DNA of 64,000 bases, taken from the NCBI GenBank assembly GCA_017480785.1, contig JAFURZ010000002.1, positions 62,001 through 126,000 of the forward strand, read 5' to 3'. The notes under the pieces were generated by a model. The model did not search any database and was not told the DNA's origin. It worked only from the letters and a program-made list of their open reading frames with translations. The position numbers and the translations under genes are program-made. Shown here in pieces: positions 8,816 to 16,608 of the stretch (positions are counted from its first letter, which is position 1; each line of letters opens with the position of its first letter). This stretch comes from Bacteroidales bacterium (GTDB lineage: Bacteria > Bacteroidota > Bacteroidia > Bacteroidales > P3).

Positions 8816-10786
8816 ATGCCGCATTTTTTGCCGATAACGTTGGAGGAGGTCAAGAGGCTGGGGTGGGAGAGTGTCGATGTGGTGCTCGTCTCGGGGGATG
8901 CGTATGTGGATCATCCGTCGTTTGGGACGGCGGTGATCGGGCGGACGCTGGAGGCGGCGGGGTACCGCGTGGCGATTATCCCGCAGCCGAACTGGAGGGA
9001 CGATTTGAGGGACTTCAGGAAGTTCGGACGTCCGCGCCTATTCTTCGGCGTTACCAGCGGCGCGATGGACAGTATGGTGAACCACTACACCGCGGCGCGG
9101 AGGTTAAGACACGACGACGCCTACACGCCCGGTGGGCAGGCGGGCTTTCGGCCCGACAGGGCGACATACGTATATACGCGGATACTGAAACAGATATATC
9201 CCGATGTGCCGGTGGTCATAGCGGGCATTGAGGCCTCCATGCGGCGGCTGGCGCACTATGACTACTGGGACGACAAGCTGTTTCCCTCGATATTGATTGA
9301 CACACCGGCGGACCTTCTGAACTACGGGATGGGGGAGAGGACGACGCTGAAGATAGCGAGGCTGATTGAAAGTGGAAAGTGGAGAGATGAAAGTGGAGAG
9401 TTGTGCGAGGAGGTGAGGGGGCTGCCGCAGGTGGCGTACAGCCTCACCCCCGACCCCTCTCCGATTGGAGAGGGGAGTGGTTGCCCCTTGCATACTATAC
9501 CCCTCTCCAATCGGAGAGGGACTGGGGGTGAGGCTGTTGAGGTGAGGCTGCTGCACAGCTTTGAGGAGTGCCAACGGAGCAAGCGCTGCGAGGCGGAGAA
9601 CTACCAGATAATCGAGCGGGAGAGCAACAAGATAGAGTGCGCGACGCTCATCCAGAAGCATGGCGACCGCTATGTGGTGGTGAACCCGCCGGAGCCGCCG
9701 ATGACGACGGAAGAGATTGACGCCAGCTTTGACCTGCCGTACATGCGGTTGCCGCACCCGAAGTACAAGAAGCGCGGCACCATACCGGCCTTCGAGATGA
9801 TACGCTGGAGCGTCAACACGCACCGCGGCTGCTTCGGCGGCTGCTCGTTCTGCACCATCAGCGCCCACCAGGGCAAGCAGATAGCCTCGCGCAGCGAGGC
9901 CTCCATCCTGCGCGAAGTGGAGCTCATCACGCAAGACCCCGACTTCCACGGCGTGCTGACCGACCTCGGCGGCCCCTCGGCCAACATGTGGCGCATGAAA
10001 GGCAAGAACCAGGAACTCTGCAAGAAGTGTGCGCGCTACAGCTGCTCGATGCCGACGATGTGCAAAAACCTCGACAGTGACCACAGGCCGATGATAAACC
10101 TACTGCGGAAGGTGGCGAGCCATCCGAAGGTGAAGCACCTGTATGTGGGCAGCGGGATACGGTGCGACCTCTTCAGCCTCACCCCCAGCCCCTCTCCGAT
10201 TGGAGAGGGGAGTAGAATGCAAGGTGTAACTGCCCCCCTCTCCAATCGGAGAGGGGTCGGGGGTGAGTCCGACAACCATGGCTGGGACTACTTCCGCGAG
10301 GTGGTGCTGCACCACACCAGCGGCCGCCTGAAAGTGGCGCCGGAGCACACGTCGGACCATGTGCTGGCAATGATGCGCAAGCCCTCGTTCGAGCTCTTCC
10401 GCGAGACCAAGCGGCGCTTCGACGAGATATGCCGAGAGGCCGGCCTGCGCTACCAGCTGATACCCTACTTCATCAGCAGCCACCCTGGCTGCCGCTTGGA
10501 GGATATGGCCGACCTGGCGCTGAAAATGAAGCAGATGGGCTACCGCCTGGAGCAGATACAGGACTTCACGCCCACGCCCATGACGCTCAGCACCGAGATG
10601 TACTACACCGGCATCGACCCCACGACGATGCGGCCCGTCTACGTGGCCACCACGCCCGGCGACAAGGCCGACCAGCGCCGCCTCTTCTTCTTCTACAAAC
10701 CCGAGATGAGGGGCGAGATTGTCCGCTCTTTGCGCCGCGCAGGCCTAGAAAAATACATCGCCAAACTTTACCCCGGCAAAGGGTGA
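8816..10786 (+). CDS. YgiQ family radical SAM protein with in-frame palindrome insertions
   Basis: 656-residue member of the YgiQ (UPF0313) radical SAM family, of unknown substrate. The [4Fe-4S] cluster motif is C339-x3-C343-x2-C346 in HRGCFGGCSFC. The N-terminal part matches the YgiQ start (FLPITLEEVKRLGWESVDVV) and the C-terminus holds the family's QIQDFTPTPMTLSTEMYYTG region. Two 90-bp palindromes (9443-9532, 10178-10267) and a purine-rich tract (9371-9400) are inserted in frame, adding about 70 residues of low-complexity sequence. The frame is intact on both sides, so the protein may still work with extra loops, one before and one after the cluster domain. Confidence 0.93.
   Translation: MPHFLPITLEEVKRLGWESVDVVLVSGDAYVDHPSFGTAVIGRTLEAAGYRVAIIPQPNWRDDLRDFRKFGRPRLFFGVTSGAMDSMVNHYTAARRLRHDDAYTPGGQAGFRPDRATYVYTRILKQIYPDVPVVIAGIEASMRRLAHYDYWDDKLFPSILIDTPADLLNYGMGERTTLKIARLIESGKWRDESGELCEEVRGLPQVAYSLTPDPSPIGEGSGCPLHTIPLSNRRGTGGEAVEVRLLHSFEECQRSKRCEAENYQIIERESNKIECATLIQKHGDRYVVVNPPEPPMTTEEIDASFDLPYMRLPHPKYKKRGTIPAFEMIRWSVNTHRGCFGGCSFCTISAHQGKQIASRSEASILREVELITQDPDFHGVLTDLGGPSANMWRMKGKNQELCKKCARYSCSMPTMCKNLDSDHRPMINLLRKVASHPKVKHLYVGSGIRCDLFSLTPSPSPIGEGSRMQGVTAPLSNRRGVGGESDNHGWDYFREVVLHHTSGRLKVAPEHTSDHVLAMMRKPSFELFRETKRRFDEICREAGLRYQLIPYFISSHPGCRLEDMADLALKMKQMGYRLEQIQDFTPTPMTLSTEMYYTGIDPTTMRPVYVATTPGDKADQRRLFFFYKPEMRGEIVRSLRRAGLEKYIAKLYPGKG
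9371..9400 (+). repeat. in-frame purine-rich tract in ygiQ
   Basis: Degenerate AGTGGAAAG / AGTGGAGAG words encoding SGKWRDESGE inside the YgiQ gene. Similar words occur in moxR (32284-32319), a Bat-operon gene (34209-34249) and, as part of a palindrome, in truA. Confidence 0.6.
9443..9532 (+). repeat. 90-bp palindromic element, copy 1, inside ygiQ
   Basis: 33-base arms beginning CTCACCCCC and ending GGGGGTGAG, about 30 of 33 bases complementary, around a 24-nt loop. The length is exactly 30 codons and it is read through as SLTPDPSPIGEG ... PLSNRRGTGGE. The loop is similar to the reverse complement of the loop of copy 2, so the two copies are in opposite orientation. Confidence 0.9.
10178..10267 (+). 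repeat. 90-bp palindromic element, copy 2, inside ygiQ
   Basis: Same arms and the same 24-nt loop length as copy 1, again exactly 90 bp, encoding LTPSPSPIGEG ... PLSNRRGVGGE. It is inserted in frame in the conserved region after the radical SAM motif. Confidence 0.9.
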
Positions 10787-10919
10787 ACAGCGACGTTCGC
10801 CACCGCTGCCAAAATTGGTGTCATTGTGCTCAGCACCAGTGTTTTATGTGTATCAGTGTGGGGTGTCAAGAAGGGATGGTGTGCAGAAGCTTGTAGGACA
10901 GGCTGTTAAAGACCTTTTC

Positions 10920-10990
10920 GACTACCACCATGGTAGTCGGTGGTAAGTCCTTGGTAAGTCCTTGGTAAGTTGATGGTAAGTCGAAGGGTA
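10920..10990 (+). repeat. 11-bp iterated element (type I) downstream of ygiQ
   Basis: A short palindrome with 8-base arms GACTACCA and TGGTAGTC around CCA (10920-10938) is followed by GGTAAGT words starting at 10942, 10953, 10964 and 10975, then GGGTA at 10986: an exact 11-bp period. A homologous element lies at 43518-43588. The surrounding 475-base gap (10787-11261) holds no gene. Confidence 0.85.
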
Positions 10991-11154
10991 TAGTGATGGG
11001 ATGGAGCAGGAGGGGCTATTTTTTGTTTTTTCGAAGAGTGCAGATGGCTTTTTTCAGGGGCGTACGGCCGCTGCAGAGGAAATATTTTCTTCTTGTTAAT
11101 ATGTTGAACTTAAGTGAAATGTGGAAATATTGAGTGTTTTTCTAAAAAAATAAT

Positions 11155-11185
11155 TTTGTCAATTCGGAAAATGTTCGTACTTTTG
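11155..11185 (+). promoter_or_regulatory. promoter of tRNA-Glu
   Basis: Bacteroidetes consensus: TTTG at 11155-11158, 19 nt, TACTTTTG at 11178-11185. Transcription would start near 11192, about 70 bases before the tRNA. Confidence 0.8.
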
Positions 11186-11261
11186 CACCCGCTTTCTCAC
11201 CGAGAAGCACCCCGAAACGAGCCGCGAAAGACGCGGTTGCCGGCCAAGCCGACACCAACGA

Positions 11262-11335
11262 GCCGCATTCGTCTAGTGGTCCAGGACATCTGCCTCTCAC
11301 GCAGAAGATCATCAGTTCGACTCTGATATGCGGTA
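11262..11335 (+). tRNA. tRNA-Glu (CTC)
   Basis: 74-nt cloverleaf. Acceptor arms GCCGCAT (11262-11268) and ATGCGGT (11328-11334) pair with one G-T wobble. The anticodon stem TCTGC/GCAGA encloses loop CTCTCAC, giving anticodon CTC for GAG. The T arm is ATCAG-TTCGACT-CTGAT. The discriminator base is A, and CCA is not encoded, so it must be added after transcription. Its own promoter lies upstream and a terminator directly downstream. Confidence 0.95.
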
Positions 11336-11342
11336 CAAAAAG

Positions 11343-11368
11343 CCTCCTTGAACGGGAGGTTTTTTTAT
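11343..11368 (+). terminator. terminator after tRNA-Glu
   Basis: Hairpin CCTCC / GGGAGG around TTGAAC followed by seven T residues, placed between the tRNA and the truA promoter. Confidence 0.75.
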
Positions 11369-11369
11369 T

Positions 11370-11400
11370 TTTGCCATGTCGTATTATTTTCGTACCTTTG
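11370..11400 (+). promoter_or_regulatory. promoter of truA
   Basis: TTTG at 11370-11373, 19 nt, TACCTTTG at 11393-11400. The transcript would begin near 11407, which rules out the upstream ATG at 11376 and supports initiation at 11412 with a very short leader. Confidence 0.8.
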
Positions 11401-11411
11401 CATTCGGAAAT

Positions 11412-12224
11412 ATGGGACGCTATTTCATACATCTGGCCTATAATGGAGCGTGTTACAACGGGTGGCAGACTCAGCCCGGCCTGCCCACAGTGCAGCAGAC
11501 GCTGGAGACGGCGCTCACGACGCTGCTGCGGCAGCCCGTCGCCGTGGTGGGTTGCGGCCGCACCGACACGGGAGTGCATGCGAGCGACTTCTATGCCCAC
11601 TTCGACGTGAGAGTGGATAGTGGGGAGTGTGTAGTGGGTAGCAGTCGGGAACAGGTGCTACCCACTGCCCACTATCCACTATCCACTGACCTTGTCTTTA
11701 AACTCAACAATCTGCTGCCGACAGACATTGTTGTCTATGACATCTTTCCCGTGGCTGCCAACGCCCACGCCCGCTATGACGCCGTGGCACGCACCTACCA
11801 GTACCATGTGAGCGACCGCCGTTTGCCCTTCAGGCAGGGGCTGTATTGCCGCATTTACTACCGCCCCGACTTGGAGAAGATGAACGAGGCAGCCCGTGTG
11901 CTGATGGAGTATGACGACTTCACCAGCTTCGCCAAGCTCCACACCCAGGTGAAGACCAACATCTGCCACCTCTCGCGTGCCGACTGGGCCGAGGAGGAGG
12001 GTGGCTGGGTGTTCACCATCCGCAGCAACCGCTTCCTGCGCAACATGGTGCGCAGCGTGACGGGGACGCTGCTCGACGTGGGCCGGGGCAAGCTCACCCT
12101 CGACGGCTTGCGCGAGATAATTGAGAAGAAAGACCGCTGTGCCGCCGGGGTCAGTATGCCGGCCTGCGGATTGTTTTTGACAAAAGTGGAGTATCCGGGA
12201 GGTGGTTTAAGGTTTAAAGTTTAA
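11412..12224 (+). CDS. truA: tRNA pseudouridine synthase A
   Basis: Modifies U38-U40 in the anticodon stem of tRNAs. The catalytic aspartate is in the GCGRTDTGVHA motif. The frame is open from 11376, but the promoter -7 box lies at 11393-11400, so I take the ATG at 11412 (MGRYFIHLAYNG), the normal start for the family. A 74-bp imperfect palindrome (11614-11687) is inserted in frame after HFDV and adds about 25 residues. The C-terminus runs into a TTTAAGG-type stutter repeat covering the stop codon. prmA follows 17 bases later. Confidence 0.95.
   Translation: MGRYFIHLAYNGACYNGWQTQPGLPTVQQTLETALTTLLRQPVAVVGCGRTDTGVHASDFYAHFDVRVDSGECVVGSSREQVLPTAHYPLSTDLVFKLNNLLPTDIVVYDIFPVAANAHARYDAVARTYQYHVSDRRLPFRQGLYCRIYYRPDLEKMNEAARVLMEYDDFTSFAKLHTQVKTNICHLSRADWAEEEGGWVFTIRSNRFLRNMVRSVTGTLLDVGRGKLTLDGLREIIEKKDRCAAGVSMPACGLFLTKVEYPGGGLRFKV
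11614..11687 (+). repeat. in-frame palindrome inside truA
   Basis: 31-base arms, 27 complementary, starting GTGGATAGTGG and ending CTATCCAC around a 12-nt loop. It is translated as VDSGECVVGSSREQ followed by VLPTAHYPLSTD. The arms are built of GTGGATAGT-type words. Confidence 0.85.
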
Positions 12225-12241
12225 AGAGAAACAGTGTTATT

Positions 12242-13072
12242 ATGACATATATAGAAGTAACTTTTACGATGGACGATACCGGCGTGTTTCGCGACATGCT
12301 CGTCGACACCCTGGGCAACGAAGGCCCCTACGAAAGCTTTGTCGAGACCACGAACGGCTTGCAGGCCTACGTGAAAGAGTCGGAGTACGACCCGCGGTGG
12401 CTCGCCGCCACGGTGCAGGCCTTCCCGCTGCCGCTGAAGTACGAAGTGAAGCCCATGGAGGACCGCGACTGGAACGCCGAATGGGAGAAGAGTCACGAGG
12501 CAGTGCTGGTCAAGTATGATGGCGGCTCTGTATGGGTGCGGGCTCCGTTCCATCCCCACCGCACCGACGTGGACTACGAGGTCATCATTGAGCCCAAGAT
12601 GAGCTTCGGTACAGCCCATCATCCCACCACCTACATGATGCTCAGCTATGTGGCCGAACTCGATGTGGTGGGCAAGCGGGTGCTTGACATGGGCTGCGGT
12701 ACCGCCGTGCTGGCCATCCTGGCCAAGCTGCGGGGCGCCGCCTACGTGGAGGGTGTCGACGTCGACGAGTGGGCCTACCGCAACGCGCAGGAGAATGCCG
12801 CCGCCAACGGGGTGGACCTTCTGTTGCGGTTGGGAGACGCCGGCACGCTGCAGGGACGGTTCGACGTAGTCATCGCCAATATCAATCGCAACATCCTGTT
12901 GGCCGACATGGAACGCTACGCTGCCGTGCTCAACCCGGGTGGCACCCTGCTGCTCAGTGGCTTCTATGAGGCCGACGAGGGAGTGCTTATCGCCAAGGCC
13001 AATACGCTCGGCATGACGCTGAAAGGCAAGAAAAACCGCGACGGTTGGTCGGCACTGCAACTTGTGAAATGA
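12242..13072 (+). CDS. prmA: ribosomal protein L11 methyltransferase
   Basis: 276-residue SAM-dependent methyltransferase that trimethylates ribosomal protein L11. The N-terminal substrate domain is followed by the Rossmann motif I VLDMGCGTAVLAILA (about residues 147-161), GVDVDEWAYRNAQENAAANGV as motif II, and VIANINRNIL as the N-I-N catalytic motif typical of PrmA. The stop overlaps the topB ATG (ATGA), so the two are translationally coupled. Confidence 0.94.
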   Translation: MTYIEVTFTMDDTGVFRDMLVDTLGNEGPYESFVETTNGLQAYVKESEYDPRWLAATVQAFPLPLKYEVKPMEDRDWNAEWEKSHEAVLVKYDGGSVWVRAPFHPHRTDVDYEVIIEPKMSFGTAHHPTTYMMLSYVAELDVVGKRVLDMGCGTAVLAILAKLRGAAYVEGVDVDEWAYRNAQENAAANGVDLLLRLGDAGTLQGRFDVVIANINRNILLADMERYAAVLNPGGTLLLSGFYEADEGVLIAKANTLGMTLKGKKNRDGWSALQLVK

Positions 13073-14880
13073 TAGTCTGCATTGCCGAGAAACCGAGTGT
13101 GGCACGTGAGATTGCCAAAGTGTTGGGAGCCAATGGTCAGCACGACGGCTACCTAGAGGGTAACGGCTATCAGGTGACCTGGACCTACGGCCACCTCTGT
13201 ACCCTCAAGGAACCACAGGACTACACCGACTACTGGAAGAAATGGAGCCTCTCGGCGTTGCCGATGATACCGCCACGCTTCGGCATCAAGCTGATAGACA
13301 ATGATACGTATAAGAAACAATTTGCCGTCATCGAACGTTTGATGCAGGCGGCCGACGGCATAGTGAACTGCGGCGATGCGGGGCAGGAGGGGGAACTCAT
13401 CCAGCGGTGGGTGATGCAGAAGGCCAAGGCCCATTGTCCGGTGCAGCGCCTATGGGTGAGCAGCCTCACCGAGGAGGCCATCCGCGAGGCTTTTGCCGCT
13501 CTCAAGCCGCAGGACGACTACCAGAGCCTCTACGAGGCAGGCCTCTGTCGTGCCATCGGCGACTGGCTGCTGGGCATGAACGCCACCCGCCTCTACACTC
13601 TCCGCTTTGCCCAAGCCAAGGGGCAGGTGCTTTCTATAGGCCGTGTGCAGACTCCCACGCTGGCCATGATAGTGAAGCGCCACTTCGAGATAAAGAACTT
13701 CCGTCCGGAGAAGTACTGGGTGCTGACGACGGTTTACCGCAATGCCACTTTCTCCTCGACCAAAGGAAGGATAAAGAAACCCGAGGAGGGTGAGGCTGCG
13801 ATGGCAGCAATACGCGGCAAGGACTTTACGGTGACCGACATACAGCAGAAGGCCGGCACGGAGGCTCCGCCCCGCTTGTTCGACCTCACCAGCCTGCAGG
13901 TGGAATGCAACAAGAAGTATTCTTTCTCGGCCGACGACACGCTGAAGCACATCCAGAGCCTCTACGAGAAGAAGCTCACCACCTATCCTCGCGTCGACAC
14001 CACCTACCTCAGCGACGATGTCTATGCCAAATGTCCGCAAATATTGCAAGGCATCGTGCCTTATGCACCGCTGGTGCAGCCCCTGATGGGCAAGAAACTG
14101 AAGAAGAGCAAGAAGGTCTTCGACAGCAGCAAGGTGACCGACCACCATGCCATCATCCCCACAGGTCAGAACCCGCAGAACGTGAGCCTCACGCTCGACG
14201 AGAAGCGGGTCTATGACATGGTGACGCGACGCTTCATCGCTGTTTTCTATCCCGACTGCAAGTTCTCCACCACCACGGTGATGGGAGAGGTGGAGGAAGT
14301 GGAGTTCAAGGCCACGGGCAAGCAGATACTCGAGGAGGGCTGGCGGGTGGTATTCGGAGGCAGACCCGACAAACCGGACGAAGCGGACCGGCAGGACGCA
14401 TCGGACGAGAAGGAACAGACTCTTCCCCAGTTTGAAAAGGGAGAACACGGTCCCCATGAGCCCTCGTTGACCGAGAAGCAGACCTCTCCTCCCAAACCCT
14501 ACACCGAGGCTACCCTCCTGCGAGCCATGGAGACTGCCGGAAAGATGGTTGACAACGAAGAGTTGCGCGATGCCCTCAAGGCCAATGGCATTGGACGACC
14601 GTCGACACGTGCCGCCATTATCGAGACCCTCTACAAGCGACAGTACATCAGTAAGGTGCGCAAGAGTCTGGAACCTACGCCCACTGGCATCGCCCTCATT
14701 GGCGTCATCCAGGAAGAACTCCTCAAGAGTGCCGAGCTCACCGGTCAGTGGGAGAAGAAGTTGCGCGACATCGAGGCCCACAAGTACGACTCGCGCCAGT
14801 TCATCGACGAACTGAAGCAGATGACCGCCCGTATTGTACAGGATGTGTTGGCCGACGGCACGCGGAGAATGACCTATTGA
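13069..14880 (+). CDS. topB: DNA topoisomerase III
   Basis: Type IA topoisomerase, 603 residues from the ATG at 13069; the frame is open from 13045 but the ATGA overlap with prmA and the conserved MIVCIAEKPSVA start decide it. The Toprim domain carries EKPSVAREIA and the DAGQEGELI acidic motif. The catalytic tyrosine is Tyr306 in TYPRVDTTYLS. The C-terminal GIGRPSTRAAIIETL motif is conserved. A short Asp/Lys-rich insertion lies before the LPQFEKGE segment. The gene is short for type IA enzymes because it lacks extra zinc fingers, as usual for TopB in Bacteroidetes. Confidence 0.95.
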   Translation: MIVCIAEKPSVAREIAKVLGANGQHDGYLEGNGYQVTWTYGHLCTLKEPQDYTDYWKKWSLSALPMIPPRFGIKLIDNDTYKKQFAVIERLMQAADGIVNCGDAGQEGELIQRWVMQKAKAHCPVQRLWVSSLTEEAIREAFAALKPQDDYQSLYEAGLCRAIGDWLLGMNATRLYTLRFAQAKGQVLSIGRVQTPTLAMIVKRHFEIKNFRPEKYWVLTTVYRNATFSSTKGRIKKPEEGEAAMAAIRGKDFTVTDIQQKAGTEAPPRLFDLTSLQVECNKKYSFSADDTLKHIQSLYEKKLTTYPRVDTTYLSDDVYAKCPQILQGIVPYAPLVQPLMGKKLKKSKKVFDSSKVTDHHAIIPTGQNPQNVSLTLDEKRVYDMVTRRFIAVFYPDCKFSTTTVMGEVEEVEFKATGKQILEEGWRVVFGGRPDKPDEADRQDASDEKEQTLPQFEKGEHGPHEPSLTEKQTSPPKPYTEATLLRAMETAGKMVDNEELRDALKANGIGRPSTRAAIIETLYKRQYISKVRKSLEPTPTGIALIGVIQEELLKSAELTGQWEKKLRDIEAHKYDSRQFIDELKQMTARIVQDVLADGTRRMTY

Positions 14881-14908
14881 CCATCGTTGTTTTCCAGTAC
14901 TTTACAGG

Positions 14909-14958
14909 CTGTTCTTCGGTTGTTCTTCGGGAAAACCCGAAGAACAACCGAAGAACAG
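14909..14958. repeat. perfect 23-bp-arm palindrome of 11-bp units (type II)
   Basis: Arm 14909-14931 is CTGTTCTTCGG plus TTGTTCTTCGG plus G; loop AAAA; arm 14936-14958 is the exact reverse complement. It lies 28 bases after topB with no T-run after it, and about 95 bases before the YggS gene. The geometry equals that at 55159-55208, although the unit sequence differs. Confidence 0.9.
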
Positions 14959-15051
14959 TTGGCAAAAGATTGAAATACAAAGCCGGTTGTATAAAAAAAT
15001 ATTGTTTGCATTTAAATAATATTATACGCGAAATCTCGTTAAATATTCATT

Positions 15052-15723
15052 ATGGTTGCGGAAAATATAGCAAGAATAAAGTCCACTTTGCCCGAAGGGG
15101 TGAAGCTGGTGGCAGTGAGCAAGCTGAAGACGGTGGAGGATATCATGGAGGCTTATGCTACCGGCCAAAGGGCTTTTGGCGAGAACTACGCCACCGAGTT
15201 GCGCGACAAGGCCGCCGTGCTGCCTGATGACATTGAGTGGCACTTTATCGGCCACCTGCAGGGCAAGCAGTTGAAATACTACATCCAGTTTGTGAGTATG
15301 ATACATGGTGTGGATAGTGTGGAACACTTGGTGGAAGTGGAGCGTGCCGCAGCCAAGGTCGGCCGTGTGGTCGACGTGCTGCTGCAGGTGCACGTGGCCA
15401 AGGAGGAGACCAAGTTCGGTTTTGCGCCGGAAGACCTCGACGAGCCGCGTGAGTTGGAACAAATCGACTTGCCTCATGTGAGGGTGCGTGGTTTGATGGG
15501 TATGGCTACCCACACCGACGACATCGACCGTGTGCGGGCCGACTTCCGTGCGGTGAGGCATTTCTTCGACAACCTCAAGGCGCAGGCGTTTAAGGATAAG
15601 CCGTGGTTCGACACCGTCTCGATGGGCATGAGCCATGACTACCCCATCGCCGTCGAGGAGGGCAGTACGCTGGTGCGCATCGGCAGCAGCATCTTCGGAG
15701 CAAGAGATTATAGCAAGCAATAG
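15052..15723 (+). CDS. YggS/PLPBP family pyridoxal phosphate homeostasis protein
   Basis: 223-residue single-domain PLP-binding TIM barrel, fold type III, without the second domain of alanine racemase. The PLP lysine is Lys24 in VAVSKLK. Other motifs are FGENYATEL, WHFIGHLQGKQ and the phosphate-binding SMGMSHDYPIAVEEGSTLVRIGSSIFG near the C-terminus. The family buffers free PLP. The YitT gene starts 3 bases after its stop, so an operon with YitT, rpe and the methyltransferase is likely. Confidence 0.95.
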   Translation: MVAENIARIKSTLPEGVKLVAVSKLKTVEDIMEAYATGQRAFGENYATELRDKAAVLPDDIEWHFIGHLQGKQLKYYIQFVSMIHGVDSVEHLVEVERAAAKVGRVVDVLLQVHVAKEETKFGFAPEDLDEPRELEQIDLPHVRVRGLMGMATHTDDIDRVRADFRAVRHFFDNLKAQAFKDKPWFDTVSMGMSHDYPIAVEEGSTLVRIGSSIFGARDYSKQ

Positions 15724-15726
15724 AAT

Positions 15727-16608
15727 ATGGAAAGCAAAAAGATTAAAAACACGATTTTCTCCTACCTGCTTATCACGGTGGGTATTCTGGTCTACACCTT
15801 CGCGTGGTCGGCCTTCATGCTTCCGGCCAAGATTGTTGGTGGCGGCGTGAGCGGTATCTCGTCGGTGCTCAACATTGCTGTGGGCGTGCCGCTACCCATC
15901 GGTGTGCTCAACTTTATCATCAACGGCATCCTCCTGGCCATCGGCTTCAAGATGTTGGGTTCCAAGTTCGGCATTGGCACCATCTTCGGCATTGTCATGT
16001 CGTCGCTTGGCTTCATCCTGTGGCAGCAGGTGTTGCATGTGGAGACCCTCTTCGATGTGGAGCAGTTCGGAGGCTTTATGTGTGCCATCATCGGCGGTGC
16101 CCTCTGTGGCGCCGGCATCGGCCTCACTTTCACTATGGGTGGCAATAGCGGTGGCACCGATATTATTGCACTCATTGTAAGCAAATTCTACAACATATCG
16201 CCCGGCAAGGTTATCATGTACCTCGACATCTTCATCATCGGCAGTTCGTTCTTCGTCTCGCACAGGGTGGAGAATGTCGTCTTCGGCTACATCGTCATGG
16301 TCACCATGACCTATGTGCTCGACATGGTGCTCGACGGCAATAAGCAGAGTTACCAGATAATGATTTTCTCGCTGAAGAACGACGAGATAGCTGAGGCGGT
16401 GACCCGTGAGGTGGGCCGTGGAGCCACGTTGCTCGACGCTGAAGGATGCTATTCCAAGCTGCCGCAAAAGGTACTCCTGATGATGGTGCACCGCACCGAC
16501 AAACCCCGTGTGATGCAAATCATCCACCGCATCGACCAGAACGCATTCGTCAGCGTCAGCAAGACGCAGGGTGTCTATGGCAAGAACTTTGAAAAACTGA
16601 AACTATGA
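15727..16608 (+). CDS. YitT family membrane protein
   Basis: 293 residues, five or six membrane helices in the first 200 residues (KIVGGGVSGISSVLNIAVG motif), then a cytoplasmic DUF2179 domain with RGATLLDAEGCYS and the ending VSVSKTQGVYGKNF. YitT proteins are common integral membrane proteins without an established substrate. It overlaps rpe by 4 bases. Confidence 0.92.
   Translation: MESKKIKNTIFSYLLITVGILVYTFAWSAFMLPAKIVGGGVSGISSVLNIAVGVPLPIGVLNFIINGILLAIGFKMLGSKFGIGTIFGIVMSSLGFILWQQVLHVETLFDVEQFGGFMCAIIGGALCGAGIGLTFTMGGNSGGTDIIALIVSKFYNISPGKVIMYLDIFIIGSSFFVSHRVENVVFGYIVMVTMTYVLDMVLDGNKQSYQIMIFSLKNDEIAEAVTREVGRGATLLDAEGCYSKLPQKVLLMMVHRTDKPRVMQIIHRIDQNAFVSVSKTQGVYGKNFEKLKL

Noticed and set aside
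10942-10990. Possible CRISPR array from the regularly spaced repeats
   Set aside because: Units of 11 bp without unique spacers; no cas genes in the window.
11114-11326. 70-codon frame overlapping tRNA-Glu
   Set aside because: It runs through the tRNA promoter and the tRNA itself.
14909-14958. Simple rho-independent terminator of topB
   Set aside because: No T-run follows on either strand, and the arm is an internal 11-bp tandem duplication, which a terminator does not need; a terminator role is not excluded but does not explain the structure.
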